Shown here: positions 1 through 9,100 of the stretch, one piece after another
How positions within the stretch are numbered: position 1 is the first letter of the stretch
Layout of the letters: every line of letters begins with the position of its first letter
Source: an uncultured bacterium
Lineage (GTDB): Bacteria > Bipolaricaulota > Bipolaricaulia > RBG-16-55-9 > DRJF01
NCBI GenBank assembly: GCA_913053845.1
Contig: CAJXGD010000009.1
Span: 1 to 54,936 of the forward strand
Direction: 5' to 3'
Length of the DNA: 54,936 nt
Notes under the pieces: generated by a model
The model's database searches: none
The model's input: only the letters and a program-made list of their open reading frames with translations
Told to the model about the DNA's origin: nothing
Translations under genes and position numbers: made by a program

Positions 1-1173
1 ACCTGCCTTATTCACAGTCAACGTGAACTGCTGGGACGACGCGGGCAAAATGTCAATGATGACAGTATCGCTAGAGCTAGCCCCTTGGTTATCGGTAACG
101 GTAAGTGTAACCGTATGCGTGCCCACTGATAGGGACACCGTCGGGTTGAGGCCGGTGGCAATCTGATTCCCATTCTCGGCCCAAACATAGCTGGCAATGG
201 AACCATCAGGGTCAGAGGATCCACTGCCATCGAGAGTAACACTCTCTGAGCCGTTATTATCAGTATCTGTGACGGTCTGATCGGGGCCGGCGTTGGCAAT
301 AGGGGGTTGGTTAGAGGGACTCCCACTCTGTATGTTCAGGTTGTCAATGAATACTGCACTGTCTAGAGCGGGATCAGAGGCATCTCCTATTTGAAGCTTT
401 AGTGCTATATCTGTAAGAGTATACTGGGACACGTCAATAGAAGCGTGGAGAACACCTGTGCAAGCGTTGTAAACGACATCATTAGGCGTAGGAAATGGAG
501 GTCCTGGAATACCTGAGGAGCCAGTGACGATGTTTGAGAAAGGAGCAGTATTATCTACAGTAACTGGTTTCTCGTTAGGAAGGAGCGCAAAATTACTTGA
601 ATTCCCAATCTTCGCAGTGAAGAAATCTTGAAATGGACTGTTAAGCCACGTTGGGTTCTCTTCGGTGCAAAATTTAAAGTCAAATGTCAGGGATTGCGCA
701 CTGGCAGGTATAGAAAGGTTCAACTGCAACGTGGCCACATCAAAAGCATTGAATCCATCAGGGCTCCCACCAGGAATAGAGATTCCGCCATTGCCTTCCA
801 GGTCAACACTAAGAAAAGTTGAGGCCTGTCCAGAGGTTGAGTTAGCTTCCCCAGTGCTAAGCACTGTGTAAGAATTGCCTGACGTAGGGAAACCTTGCAG
901 GGGACTTTGATATACGGAGCCTTGAACAGGAGAGCCGGTCAAAATAGCGCCTTGCAAGAACCCCGCTGACTGTGAGCTTACTATTGCCTGGGCCAGTTCC
1001 AATGGGGTCACCGCCTGTGCCCTCACAAGTTTCGATGATCCCAATGAGACTACTGAATGGTTTATTGGAGGCCTGCTTGGCCTGTCCAGCGAAAACTGTT
1101 GTGCTGTCTCCTGAGCAAGCACACCACTGGACGGGATACCGGCCAGGATGAGCGCCAGACACGCCAACGACAA
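1..1173 (-). CDS. Secreted choice-of-anchor L-like protein with PKD domain (5' part of gene)
   Basis: Continuous minus-strand reading frame of about 390 codons that runs off the left edge, so the C-terminus is missing. It starts with a hydrophobic stretch (LACLALILAG) ending in GVLAQE, a likely signal peptide. A region resembling choice-of-anchor L domains follows (TPLELAQAI, VLSTGEAN, LTFDFKFCTEE, then SAVFIDNLNI), and a PKD domain begins at IANAGPDQTV with the hallmark GSSDPDGSIASYVW and VTLTVTDNQG. A surface or extracellular adhesive/structural role is inferred. No ATG exists in this frame; TTG at 1173 is the first possible start. An ATG at 1211 in another frame would give a better, positively charged signal peptide if one base were restored in the G-run at 1186-1189, so the gene may be frameshifted. 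Confidence 0.7.
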   Translation of the reverse strand, partial: MSLACLALILAGIPSSGVLAQETAQQFSLDRPSRPPINHSVVSLGSSKLVRAQAVTPLELAQAIVSSQSAGFLQGAILTGSPVQGSVYQSPLQGFPTSGNSYTVLSTGEANSTSGQASTFLSVDLEGNGGISIPGGSPDGFNAFDVATLQLNLSIPASAQSLTFDFKFCTEENPTWLNSPFQDFFTAKIGNSSNFALLPNEKPVTVDNTAPFSNIVTGSSGIPGPPFPTPNDVVYNACTGVLHASIDVSQYTLTDIALKLQIGDASDPALDSAVFIDNLNIQSGSPSNQPPIANAGPDQTVTDTDNNGSESVTLDGSGSSDPDGSIASYVWAENGNQIATGLNPTVSLSVGTHTVTLTVTDNQGASSSDTVIIDILPASSQQFTLTVNKAG

Positions 1174-1494
1174 AGCTACCTTATACCCCTGAAATCCTTA
1201 CCCTTCCCCATTTCCTATGCACAACCTAGCTTCAGGTGAAACCTCCCAATATTGGAATGGCAACAACCATCCTTTTAAAAGACGTGGCATCATACCACCC
1301 AAACCTTCTACAGAACTACTAAACCGGGAAAGTCTTGAAGAGACAAGGGTTTCTAACAGCCTAAAATGGTCCCAACGGAGCGTTTTTGATGCTGAGCGTA
1401 CTCAGCGATTCTTGATGAAGCACATCACCTGTGGATCGCGACGATCATCTGAGCGCTCAGGTTGAAGAGCTGTTGCACTTGGCTGCTAACGTCC

Positions 1495-1761
1495 CTAAGG
1501 GTCAATTTGAATCCTCTGTCCTCGATCAAATAAGAAACCTAAAGCCTGGAAGCCGACCCGGCGAAAGGCAAACTTCCCCGAGCCGAAGAGCTCCAGTGCT
1601 TGCTTGAGCACCTCAACGTCATCTTGTCCTAAGATTATCTGGCCGTCTTTCCCAATGGCGACGAACTCTCCCTGATGCTGCCCCTCTAGCGGTTTGCCAT
1701 ATCGCTCATAGAGAAGATCATCCTCGTGTGCCAGCTTCAGTAAACTTTGCACTCCAGGCAT
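1495..1761 (-). CDS. Conserved hypothetical protein, 88 aa
   Basis: Small soluble protein with no membrane segment. I recognise no named family; the central pattern (YGKPLEGQHQGEFVAI, then ILGQDDVEVLKQAL and GSGKFAFRRVG) looks like short proteins seen near toxin-antitoxin genes in thermophilic bacteria, but that is only an impression. The start is supported by GGAG upstream of the ATG and by a near-perfect promoter at 1792-1821. It is transcribed divergently from a broken HicB-like gene, and the shared intergenic region is duplicated at 3131-3329, where the HEPN/MNT pair takes its place. This suggests it belongs to the same kind of small defence or addiction module. Confidence 0.6.
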   Translation of the reverse strand: MPGVQSLLKLAHEDDLLYERYGKPLEGQHQGEFVAIGKDGQIILGQDDVEVLKQALELFGSGKFAFRRVGFQALGFLFDRGQRIQIDP

Positions 1762-1791
1762 CTCGCTTCAGCTCCGTTGCCCAACATTTTT

Positions 1792-1821
1792 ATTATAGCT
1801 AAGGTGAGAAAACTCTGTCAA
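1792..1821 (-). promoter_or_regulatory. Sigma-70 type promoter of the 88-aa gene
   Basis: On the minus strand TTGACA (1821-1816) and TATAAT (1797-1792) are separated by 18 bases, both hexamers being perfect consensus. The predicted transcript starts shortly before the ribosome binding site of the 88-aa gene. Confidence 0.75.
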
Positions 1822-1878
1822 CCGCGGGCGAGTAGGCCTCTTGGGCAGAATCTTTCGAGCAGGCTAGAGGACACCCTG

Positions 1879-1908
1879 TTGCCCATCGTATCATATCCAT
1901 GCTAAACT
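1879..1908 (+). promoter_or_regulatory. Promoter of first HicB-like gene
   Basis: TTGCCC (1879-1884), an 18-base spacer, then TAAACT (1903-1908) preceded by TGC, which makes an extended -10. The same hexamers and spacing are kept in the second copy at 3221-3250, which supports function. Confidence 0.5.
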
Positions 1909-1961
1909 GAAGTCATCGTTTGGCTGGATGAACAACTCATCTCAGTGGAGGCAGACGTGCC

Positions 1962-2254
1962 ATGAAAACCTACCTCTTCAAAGTTGTGATCGAAGAGGAC
2001 CCTTATGAAGATGGAGAGATGGCTTATCATGCCTATATCCCTGCGCTCAAAGGATGTCGTTCTGGGGATACACCCAAGAAGAGGCGATAAAGAACATCCA
2101 AGCAGCAGTCGAGGCGTATATCGAAGACCTGAAGAAGCACCATGAACCGATCCCTCAAGAGCCTAAAGAGATGGTAACCGTCTTTTCAGAGCCTCTGGTG
2201 ACTGCCAATGTATGGAGCGCCAAGGATCTCCGACGGTTGAAGCTCATCAAGTGA
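1962..2254 (+). pseudogene. HicB-family antitoxin, frameshifted
   Basis: The frame opens with MKTYLFKVVIEEDPYEDG, a HicB-like start almost identical to the intact gene at 3304, but meets TAA after 42 codons. From about 2054 the rest of the protein (FWGYTQEEAIKNIQAAVE, then HHEPIPQEPKE) continues in another frame. Aligned with the 3304 copy, one missing base around 2053-2060 explains the break, because the spacing between PAL and the conserved WG then matches exactly. HicB antitoxins normally neutralise the HicA mRNA interferase; no hicA is visible here. It is probably a decaying copy, although a single-base assembly error is possible. Confidence 0.75.
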
Positions 2255-2381
2255 TCCCTAGCCCCCGTAACGATCCCCACGCTCGGGGATCGCAGCGGCC
2301 GATCCGGTGCTCTTACAGAATACGCCCTATGCGCTCACCCCCTGCTACGATGCTCCGAAGCTGGTTGTGGCTGTTGGGGAC

Positions 2382-2750
2382 TCACTGTTGGTCTTGAACG
2401 TACACCCAAACGATCTCTTTGTCCAGCGTTTGAGCAAACCCAGCCGGCCGGCTGAGCGAGCACCACTCGGCCGCCGTATAAACCAAGCAGTCCGTCGGAA
2501 CCGGAAGTTCGCTGACATCCCACTCTGCCGCTCGTCTAATGAAATGGCAGCCTGAATCCTCCACTACGATAATCAGGTCCAAATCACTCCCAACCCCCCA
2601 GTCCCCGCGCGCGTAGGAGCCGAAGTAACCGATGCGCAGGACCTCCGGATGCTGCTGGATGACTTCAGCGGTCCAACGACGTAGCGCTGAGCTGACCGTT
2701 TGCGCATCAGGCCATTTGAAGACGGACGAAGTCAAGGATCTCACCGGCAT
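2382..2750 (-). CDS. MNT-type minimal nucleotidyltransferase (antitoxin of HEPN/MNT pair)
   Basis: Protein of 122 aa with the polymerase-beta-like nucleotidyltransferase signature GSYARGD at residues 44-50 followed by SDLDL at 55-59, which supplies the metal-binding aspartates. Proteins of this family modify and silence a partner HEPN ribonuclease by transferring AMP to it (known for MntA/HepT). The start chosen is ATG at 2750, inside the end of the HEPN gene, giving a 44-bp overlap that implies translational coupling. A longer open frame to 2876 exists but would cover much of the HEPN coding region. Confidence 0.8.
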   Translation of the reverse strand: MPVRSLTSSVFKWPDAQTVSSALRRWTAEVIQQHPEVLRIGYFGSYARGDWGVGSDLDLIIVVEDSGCHFIRRAAEWDVSELPVPTDCLVYTAAEWCSLSRPAGFAQTLDKEIVWVYVQDQQ

Positions 2751-3096
2751 AACGGAGGGCCTCCTCGCTTTGCAGTGGGCCGTAGTGTTCAAACGGCGCG
2801 CCTTGGGGATGACTGTTGGGGTAGCGAGATGGAATGTAAAAATTGTCCAAGACGCGGGCTTTTTCGATAAGATCATCGGGAATCGTCATCCCCTCGGGTA
2901 GCCCACCAAGAAGTTGGGCGATCACATGACCCCACGCCTCCTGGCCTAAGTGTAGATGCAACGCCTTGACCGCCTTCTCTGCGGCTTGCTGCGCGGCAAA
3001 ACAGGCCCACTCGTGACGCTTCGCCTGCTGCGAGTCTTTCGCCTGCTCCCAGTCTCGCTCGGCTTGCTTGAACCAGTCTTGAGCACGGTTGGTCAT
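2707..3096 (-). CDS. HEPN-domain protein (toxin of HEPN/MNT pair)
   Basis: All-helical HEPN protein of 129 aa with FAAQQAAEKAVKAL in the first half and the catalytic-type pattern R-x4-H (RYPNSH, residues 91-96) in the context YIPSRYPNS typical of the HEPN family. It is probably an RNase toxin held in check by the MNT protein encoded immediately downstream and overlapping it. ATG at 3096 is preferred because of GAGG seven to ten bases upstream; the in-frame ATG at 3123 lies at the predicted transcription start. The promoter at 3131-3160 is consensus-like. Confidence 0.8.
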   Translation of the reverse strand: MTNRAQDWFKQAERDWEQAKDSQQAKRHEWACFAAQQAAEKAVKALHLHLGQEAWGHVIAQLLGGLPEGMTIPDDLIEKARVLDNFYIPSRYPNSHPQGAPFEHYGPLQSEEALRYAGEILDFVRLQMA

Positions 3097-3130
3097 GGCA
3101 ACCTCTTCGGCTCCTTTGCTCATCTCATTT

Positions 3131-3160
3131 ATTGTAGCCAAGGCAAGCAAGCCCTGTCAA
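3131..3160 (-). promoter_or_regulatory. Sigma-70 type promoter of HEPN/MNT operon
   Basis: TTGACA (3160-3155), 18-base spacer, TACAAT (3136-3131) on the minus strand. It is the counterpart of the promoter at 1792-1821 in the repeated segment. Confidence 0.7.
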
Positions 3161-3220
3161 TAGCGAGCGAGTCTGGTTCTCTTCGCCAGAATCTTTCGAG
3201 CAGGCTAGAGAACCACCATG

Positions 3221-3250
3221 TTGCCCATCGTACCGTATCCATGCTAAACT
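3221..3250 (+). promoter_or_regulatory. Promoter of intact HicB-like gene
   Basis: TTGCCC (3221-3226), 18-base spacer, extended -10 TGC-TAAACT (3245-3250), conserved with 1879-1908. Confidence 0.5.
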
Positions 3251-3303
3251 GAAGCCATCGTTTGGTTGGATTAATAACTCATCTCAGTGGAGGAAGATGT
3301 GCG

Positions 3304-3582
3304 ATGAAAACTTACCTCTTCAAAGTTGTCTTGGAGAAAGATAAGTGGCCAGATGAAGCGGAAGAGAACGCCGTTTGGCGCGCCTATGTGCCCGCCCTGT
3401 CGGCGGCTCATGCCTGGGGCGATACAGCTCAGGAAGCCCTAGAAAACTTGCGAAATGCCGTTGATTTGATCCTCGAAGATCTGCTAGAACAAGGTGAACC
3501 CATTCCCGAGGAGCCGGTGGTCGCTGTACCGAAGCTCACAGCTCTCCACTCCCCCGATATGCCTCCGCTATCTCCCGGTTGA
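3304..3582 (+). CDS. HicB-family antitoxin
   Basis: A 92-aa protein starting MKTYLFKVVLEKD with the HicB-type core YVPALSAAHAWGDTAQEAL and the tail LLEQGEPIPEEP. HicB proteins adopt a partial RNase-H fold and block the HicA toxin. No HicA-like reading frame flanks it, so it is either an orphan or works with the divergent HEPN/MNT pair. The ATG follows GGAGG by about ten bases. Its last 47 bases overlap the 3' end of the convergent regulator gene. Confidence 0.75.
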   Translation: MKTYLFKVVLEKDKWPDEAEENAVWRAYVPALSAAHAWGDTAQEALENLRNAVDLILEDLLEQGEPIPEEPVVAVPKLTALHSPDMPPLSPG

Positions 3583-5851
3583 ACGGAATATTGAGATAAT
3601 CCTCGCTCAACTCCATCCCCTCCAACTGCCTGGCCCGTCGCTTGATCTCGTCGTAAGCCTGGGCGAAAAAGCTTGCGGCTTCGTCGCTTCGCCCGGCCCG
3701 GCGCAGCGCCTGTCCATGATAGTAGTAAACTCCCTCCGGATGCTGATAGCCGATGCCATCGTTGAGCATCTCGACCGCCTCGGACGAACAGGTCAAGGCC
3801 TCCTCGCTGCTGCCCTGCTCCAGATAGGCGATCGCCTGATACATCAGGCATTCTATCTCCATATCCCGTGCCTTGAGCTCGATGACCAGCGGCTCAGCAC
3901 GCTCAAAGCGCTCGAACGCCTGGTCAAAACGCGCCAGTCGCGTCAACACATAACCCTGATTGAGCAGGGCCAAGGCCGCATGGCGACGATTGCCGTTCTG
4001 TTCCGCCAGCTCCTGCGCTCGCCGCTGGCAATCGAGCGCCTCTTGGTACTCGCCCAACTCCGTGTGCACCAGCCCGCGGTTGATCCAGTAGACCTGCTCG
4101 CCAGCCCGCGCGCCCAGCTCTTTGGCCAACTTATAGGCCCGCTCAAAGTGCGCCCGCGCCTGCCGATACTGACCGACGTTCAGGGCGAATACGCCCAATA
4201 GCTGTGAGGTCATCCGCTGGCCGCGCCGATTCTGGACCTTCTCATTGAGCTCATCAGCTTCGCTCAACTGCCGCGCCGCCGCTCCCCAGCGTCCAACCCG
4301 CCACTGCATCGCGCCCAGGTTGTAAAGCGCCGCCGAGAGCGCCGCCTCATCGCGCAGCTCGCGCAAGAGTGCGATGGTCTGCTCATAGGCCTCGATCGCC
4401 TCAGCATAATCACCCTGATAGGCCAGCGCCGAGGCCATATTCATCGAGCAGCGCGCCAGGTCCCGTTTGAGACCGTGGCGCTCGAAGAGGCGATAGGCCC
4501 GGCGATAGAGGCGCAGCGTCTGGGCATTGCTCTTTAAGCGCATCTGAGCGCACGCCTGCTGGTGAATCGCCCGCGCCCGACCCGGCTCATCGCCCGCCGC
4601 CCGCAGGAGCAGCTCTGCCTGCCGGGCTGCTTGGTAGGCTTCCTGATATTGGCCCTGACGGATGCGCAGCTCGGCCAGCAGGCTGAGCACCTGGCCCTCG
4701 CCGACCTCATCCTGCATTTGCTGCGCCGAGGTCAACAGCGCTTGCAAGCGCGACTCGGCCTGAGCGGTCGCCCCGGTGACCAGCCAATAGCGCACCTGCG
4801 CCAGGGCCACTTGAAACACTCGCGCCGGATCATCCAAGCGGCCTGCCAGCACCTCCAGCTCTACCAGGCATTCGGCCTGCTTAGCCCGCTGGCCGCGCGC
4901 CTCGTAGACGCTGAGCGCCTTGATCAGCAGCCCGAAATGCCCGATGTTTTCCAGGCGCCGCGTCCGCTCGGCCAGCACCAGCGCCCGGTCATAATCGTAA
5001 CGGGCCAGCGCGGCATCCAGAGCCGCTTCGCAAGATTCCAGTGAGTTGGCAGCTTGAGCCCCAGGAGTGATCTGCCGCGAAGCCGCTTGAGCCAAGCTTT
5101 GCCGGTGCAATTGCTCAATCTGTGCCGAGGGCACCCGCCCCAGAGATTGCAGGTTTTTTAGGCAATCATCGTAGGCCTCAAGCGCCGCGTCCGCTCCTCC
5201 GCTGAGCAGGCAGACACGCATCAGCAGGCGATAGAGCTGCTCATCGCCCGGAGCGATCCGCAGCCCTCGTTGATAGACGCTCAGGGCTTGGTCATAACGC
5301 TTGCTCTTGATCAGACAGGCGGCATAGCTGCGCACCGCCTTCAAAGCCTGCTGGCGATAGCGCTCTCGGGGCTCGAAACTCCAACTCTCCAGGCTATCTT
5401 CGCTCAGGAAATCCTCCCGGTAGAGCTCGAGGGCGGCCCGATAGACCTCAAGAGCTCTGGCGAGCTGCCCTTCCTGCAGGTGCGCTTCGGCCTGGCGAAT
5501 GCGCCTGGCAAACTCGAGCGTGTCGAGCCAACAGGCGCTCTTGACGCTGAAGGCATAGGTGGCCGGGCGGCCCCGGCGCAAGATATAGCTCGACCGTCCG
5601 TTTTCACCTGAAGTCGGTTCCAGAACGCGGCGCAGCTCGCTCAGGCGACTGTGCAGGCTACTTAGAGCTCTCTTCCTTTCAACCTCCGGCCAGAGGAGAG
5701 TGGCCAGCTCTTCTTGCGAGCAAGCCTTCCCCGGCTCGCGGAGCAAGAGCTTGAAAAGCTGAAGGGTCTTGCGCTGCGGCCATACCTCGGCGGCGATCTC
5801 TTGGCCGTCGCGCACCAGCTCAAAATGACCGAAAAGATGGATCTCCAGCAC
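3536..5851 (-). CDS. BTAD/SARP-like transcriptional regulator with TPR repeats
   Basis: Large regulator of 771 aa from the preferred start. Residues 1 to about 105 form an OmpR/PhoB-like winged helix (LEIHLFGHFELVRDG, then RKTLQLFKLLL and LLWPEVERKRALSSL), followed by a bacterial transcriptional activation domain (ALEVYRAALELYREDFL, then LMRVCLLSGGADAALEAYDD) and a long array of tetratricopeptide-like helical pairs (for example DYAEAIEAYEQTIALLREL). Such proteins act as DNA-binding activators whose TPR domain senses partners. GTG at 5851 is chosen because AGGGGGTGG lies six bases upstream and homologues begin at this point; the frame stays open to a GTG at 6064 but without a ribosome binding site. 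Its targets are unknown. Confidence 0.8.
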   Translation of the reverse strand: MLEIHLFGHFELVRDGQEIAAEVWPQRKTLQLFKLLLREPGKACSQEELATLLWPEVERKRALSSLHSRLSELRRVLEPTSGENGRSSYILRRGRPATYAFSVKSACWLDTLEFARRIRQAEAHLQEGQLARALEVYRAALELYREDFLSEDSLESWSFEPRERYRQQALKAVRSYAACLIKSKRYDQALSVYQRGLRIAPGDEQLYRLLMRVCLLSGGADAALEAYDDCLKNLQSLGRVPSAQIEQLHRQSLAQAASRQITPGAQAANSLESCEAALDAALARYDYDRALVLAERTRRLENIGHFGLLIKALSVYEARGQRAKQAECLVELEVLAGRLDDPARVFQVALAQVRYWLVTGATAQAESRLQALLTSAQQMQDEVGEGQVLSLLAELRIRQGQYQEAYQAARQAELLLRAAGDEPGRARAIHQQACAQMRLKSNAQTLRLYRRAYRLFERHGLKRDLARCSMNMASALAYQGDYAEAIEAYEQTIALLRELRDEAALSAALYNLGAMQWRVGRWGAAARQLSEADELNEKVQNRRGQRMTSQLLGVFALNVGQYRQARAHFERAYKLAKELGARAGEQVYWINRGLVHTELGEYQEALDCQRRAQELAEQNGNRRHAALALLNQGYVLTRLARFDQAFERFERAEPLVIELKARDMEIECLMYQAIAYLEQGSSEEALTCSSEAVEMLNDGIGYQHPEGVYYYHGQALRRAGRSDEAASFFAQAYDEIKRRARQLEGMELSEDYLNIPFNREIAEAYRGSGEL

Positions 5852-6130
5852 GGCAGGCCACCCCCTTGTCGCAGCACAGCCTAGCGGAAGCCAATCTAGC
5901 GCCTGGGGATAAGTGAAAGCAAATAGAGGCTCTGGCGCCGCGAAGACGTCACCCCCCGGCGATGCCCGTCGCACTTGCCAGGTGCCAGGCCGCAGCAGCA
6001 ATTCCAGATGGCTTTGCTCATCCTTGGGGGTGGTTTTTCGACGAGCCAATTCGACAACTTGCACATCGTGCTATCTATTTGAATAATAGCCGCATGAGCG
6101 ATTCGTAACGATCAGCTCGGAGGGAAGAGC

Positions 6131-9100
6131 TTGAAAGTCTTTCATGCCATTTGGGATCATCTCAACCTGCTCCATATTTGGGCGGAGTCCTCCGGCTTGC
6201 CCCTGGTCATCTCCAGACGCAGAGGACGACCGCCCAAGAGGCCAAAACCTCGACCTCATCCCTTTGCGCTCGATAGTGATTCTTTGCGGGAAGCCATCGG
6301 TGAGATAACCGGGAGCTTGATCGCCCGGAGCGCCAATTCAGGCGCGGTGACGATCAGGCTGCCCTCATTCTCCCAGGGGCCACTACCCTCTCCGGAGCTC
6401 ATTCTGGAGACGGTGCGTGGGGATGAGCAGGCAACTGCTCTGTTGCCGTGGAAGCTCGCAACCTCGACCCTCGACCCCCATTCCGCCCTGGACCTGCTCC
6501 TCTCGCTGCCCATCCGGCCGCCTCATGGCATTGCCCTTGGAGGGTCGCTACGTTTTTGGGCCGAAGTGGCCAAGTTCTCGCTGGAGCTGATCGTCAGGCA
6601 GTGCTTTGTGCCGACCGTGCAGCAGATTCAACCAGAGGGCAGCACCTCCGCTCGCGCCAGTTGGGAGGTAGCCTTGGGGGAAGAAGACCGGGAGCGGCTG
6701 CGCCTGTTGGCCGCGGCCATGCCTCCGCTTTGTCGAGCGCTCGTGCCATCTGAGGATGAGCCGTCCGCGCCGCCGCTGTCGCTCATCTCTCATTTTCTCA
6801 ATCGCACCGTAGACGCCTTTGTGCGAGAACGCCTGTCTGCGACCAAGTTCCGCTCCCCGCGCCGGGGGCGTCGTCCCAAGGTCATTCCTCTGGCGGAACA
6901 GTGGCTGCGGGCGCTCTCATCTGCCGATGCGACGCTGAGGGCCCCTGATAAAGAACTGACCGCTTTCACCAAGGGAATTGACTCCTGGCTGGCCCACATT
7001 CGACCGGCAGGTTCAGAGGCCCCCTTTCGCACCTGCTTCAGGGTTGAACCCCCTGAAGATGCTGAAGACGGTTCAGAGTGGCGCATCAGTTTTTACCTTC
7101 AGGCCAACGATGATCGCAGCCTGCTGGTCCCGGCAGAGCTGGTCTGGAAGGCGCGCTCGCGGGTCGTCACCTTCCTCAAGCGCAACTTTGAAAACCCGCA
7201 GGAGCGACTGCTGGCAGACCTGGGGAGGGCCTCACGTCTGTTCCCGGACCTGGAAGAGAGCCTGCAGGCGTCCCATCCGACCGCACTGGAGCTAGGCACT
7301 GAACAAGCTTACGCCTTCTTACGTCGGTCAGCGCCACTGCTGGAACAGAGCGGCTATGGGGTGCTGCTGCCGTCCTGGTGGGGTCAGCCGACCACGCGTC
7401 TGGGCGTGAAGCTGGCGTTGAAACCGAAAGCCAAAGCGAAAGCGGCTGCCAAGACCGGCTCCGGGATCATGGGGCTGGACGCCGTTCTCTCCTATGACTG
7501 GCAGATCGCGCTGGGGGAGAGAACTCTCTCTCGGAAAGAGTTCCAGCAATTGGTCCAATTAAAGATTCCTCTAGTTAAGGTCCGTGGCCAATGGGTGGAG
7601 CTGCGGCCCGAGGAGATCGAGAAAGCGGTCGAGTTTTTCCAGAAGAAGCGCGCCGGTCAGGAGATGCAACTGGGAGAGGCGCTGCGGATTGGCTTGGGGC
7701 AAGGAGAATCCGCAGTCGGTCTGCCGGTGATGGACATAGAAGGCCAGGGATCTTTCAAGGATCTCCTGGACAAACTCACGGGAGACATGAAGATCTCGCT
7801 GATCAAGACGCCCCGAGCCTTCCGCGGGAAACTCCGTCCCTACCAGCGGCTGGGCGTCTCCTGGCTGGCCTTTCTCAGGCAATTCGGGCTGGGCGCCTGC
7901 TTGGCGGACGATATGGGATTGGGCAAGACAATAGAATTAATCGCACTGCTATTGCATGAAAGAGCTGGCAAGAAAAACAAGCTGAGGCCCGATCCCACGC
8001 TGCTGATCTGCCCCATGTCCATCGTGGGCAATTGGCACAGGGAGATCCAGCGCTTTGCCCCATCGCTCAACGTCATGGTCCACCACGGCGCGGAGCGGCT
8101 CTCCGGTCGGGCATTCAAGCGGGCCGCAAAACAGCACGACGTCGTCATCACCACCTATGCCCTGATCCATCGCGACGAGAAGCACCTTGCCGCCGTGGAG
8201 TGGGACTCTGTTGTTCTCGATGAGGCGCAGAACATCAAGAACCCGGCGGCCAAACAGACACAGGCGATAAGAAGACTCAGCGCTCAGCACAGGATCGCTC
8301 TGACGGGCACCCCGGTGGAGAATCGCTTGTCCGAGCTCTGGTCCATCATCTCCTTCCTCAACCCGGGATATTTGGGATCGGCCAAGGATTTCCGCAGCAG
8401 CTATGCCCTTCCCATCGAAAAGTACCGCGATTCACAGCGCGCAGCGGCGCTCAGGCGCTTGATTGGGCCCTTCGTCCTACGCCGCCTGAAGTCAGATAAG
8501 TCCATCATCAAGGACCTGCCGGAAAAGCTGGAGATGAAGGTCCTGTGCAACCTGGTGCAGGAGCAGGCATCGCTGTACGAAGCGGTGGTGAAGGAGATGT
8601 TGGCGGTGATAGAGAGCTCGGAGGGGATCGAGCGTAAGGGGCTGGTGCTGGCAACGTTGATGAAGCTCAAGCAGGTGTGCAACCATCCTGCACAGTTCGT
8701 TCGCGATGGCAGCCCCTTGCGGGGTCGTTCGGGCAAACTGGCGCGCCTGGAGGAGATGCTGGAAGAGGCCCTGGCCGCAGGGGACAAAGCGCTGATCTTC
8801 ACCCAGTTTGCGGAGATGGGCGGACTGCTCCGCCCTTACCTCCAGGAGAGGCTGGGCTGTGAGGTGCTCTACCTGCACGGCGGCACGCCCCAGAAGCAGC
8901 GCGATGGAATGGTGCAGCGGTTTCAGGAGGAGCACCGCGGGCCGCCGCTCTTCATCCTCTCGCTCAAGGCCGGTGGGGTGGGGCTGAACCTCACCGCGGC
9001 CAACCACGTCTTCCACTTCGACCGCTGGTGGAATCCGGCGGTAGAAAATCAGGCCACGGACAGGGCTTTCCGCATTGGACAGAGGAAGAACGTCCAGGTG

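Larger units (their letters stand above)
1792..1987. repeat. Direct repeat copy A: duplicated divergent promoter region
   Basis: This 196-bp stretch, holding both divergent promoters and the first codons of the HicB-like gene, recurs at 3131-3329. Long identical blocks include AGAATCTTTCGAGCAGGCTA and CCATGCTAAACTGAAG. The outward genes on the minus strand differ between copies; the plus-strand genes are homologous. Confidence 0.85.
3131..3329. repeat. Direct repeat copy B: duplicated divergent promoter region
   Basis: Second copy of the segment at 1792-1987, about 80-85% identical by eye, again carrying two divergent promoters and ending within the first codons of a HicB-like gene. Conservation spans promoters, the ribosome binding site (AGTGGAGG) and the spacer between them. 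Confidence 0.85.

Noticed and set aside
857-1162. Open frame of 101 codons on the minus strand
   Set aside because: Overlaps the longer PKD/choice-of-anchor frame, which has clear domain motifs; this one has no recognisable sequence.
5852-6064. Extending the BTAD regulator to the GTG at 6064
   Set aside because: No ribosome binding site there, while GTG 5851 has an excellent one and matches the usual protein start.
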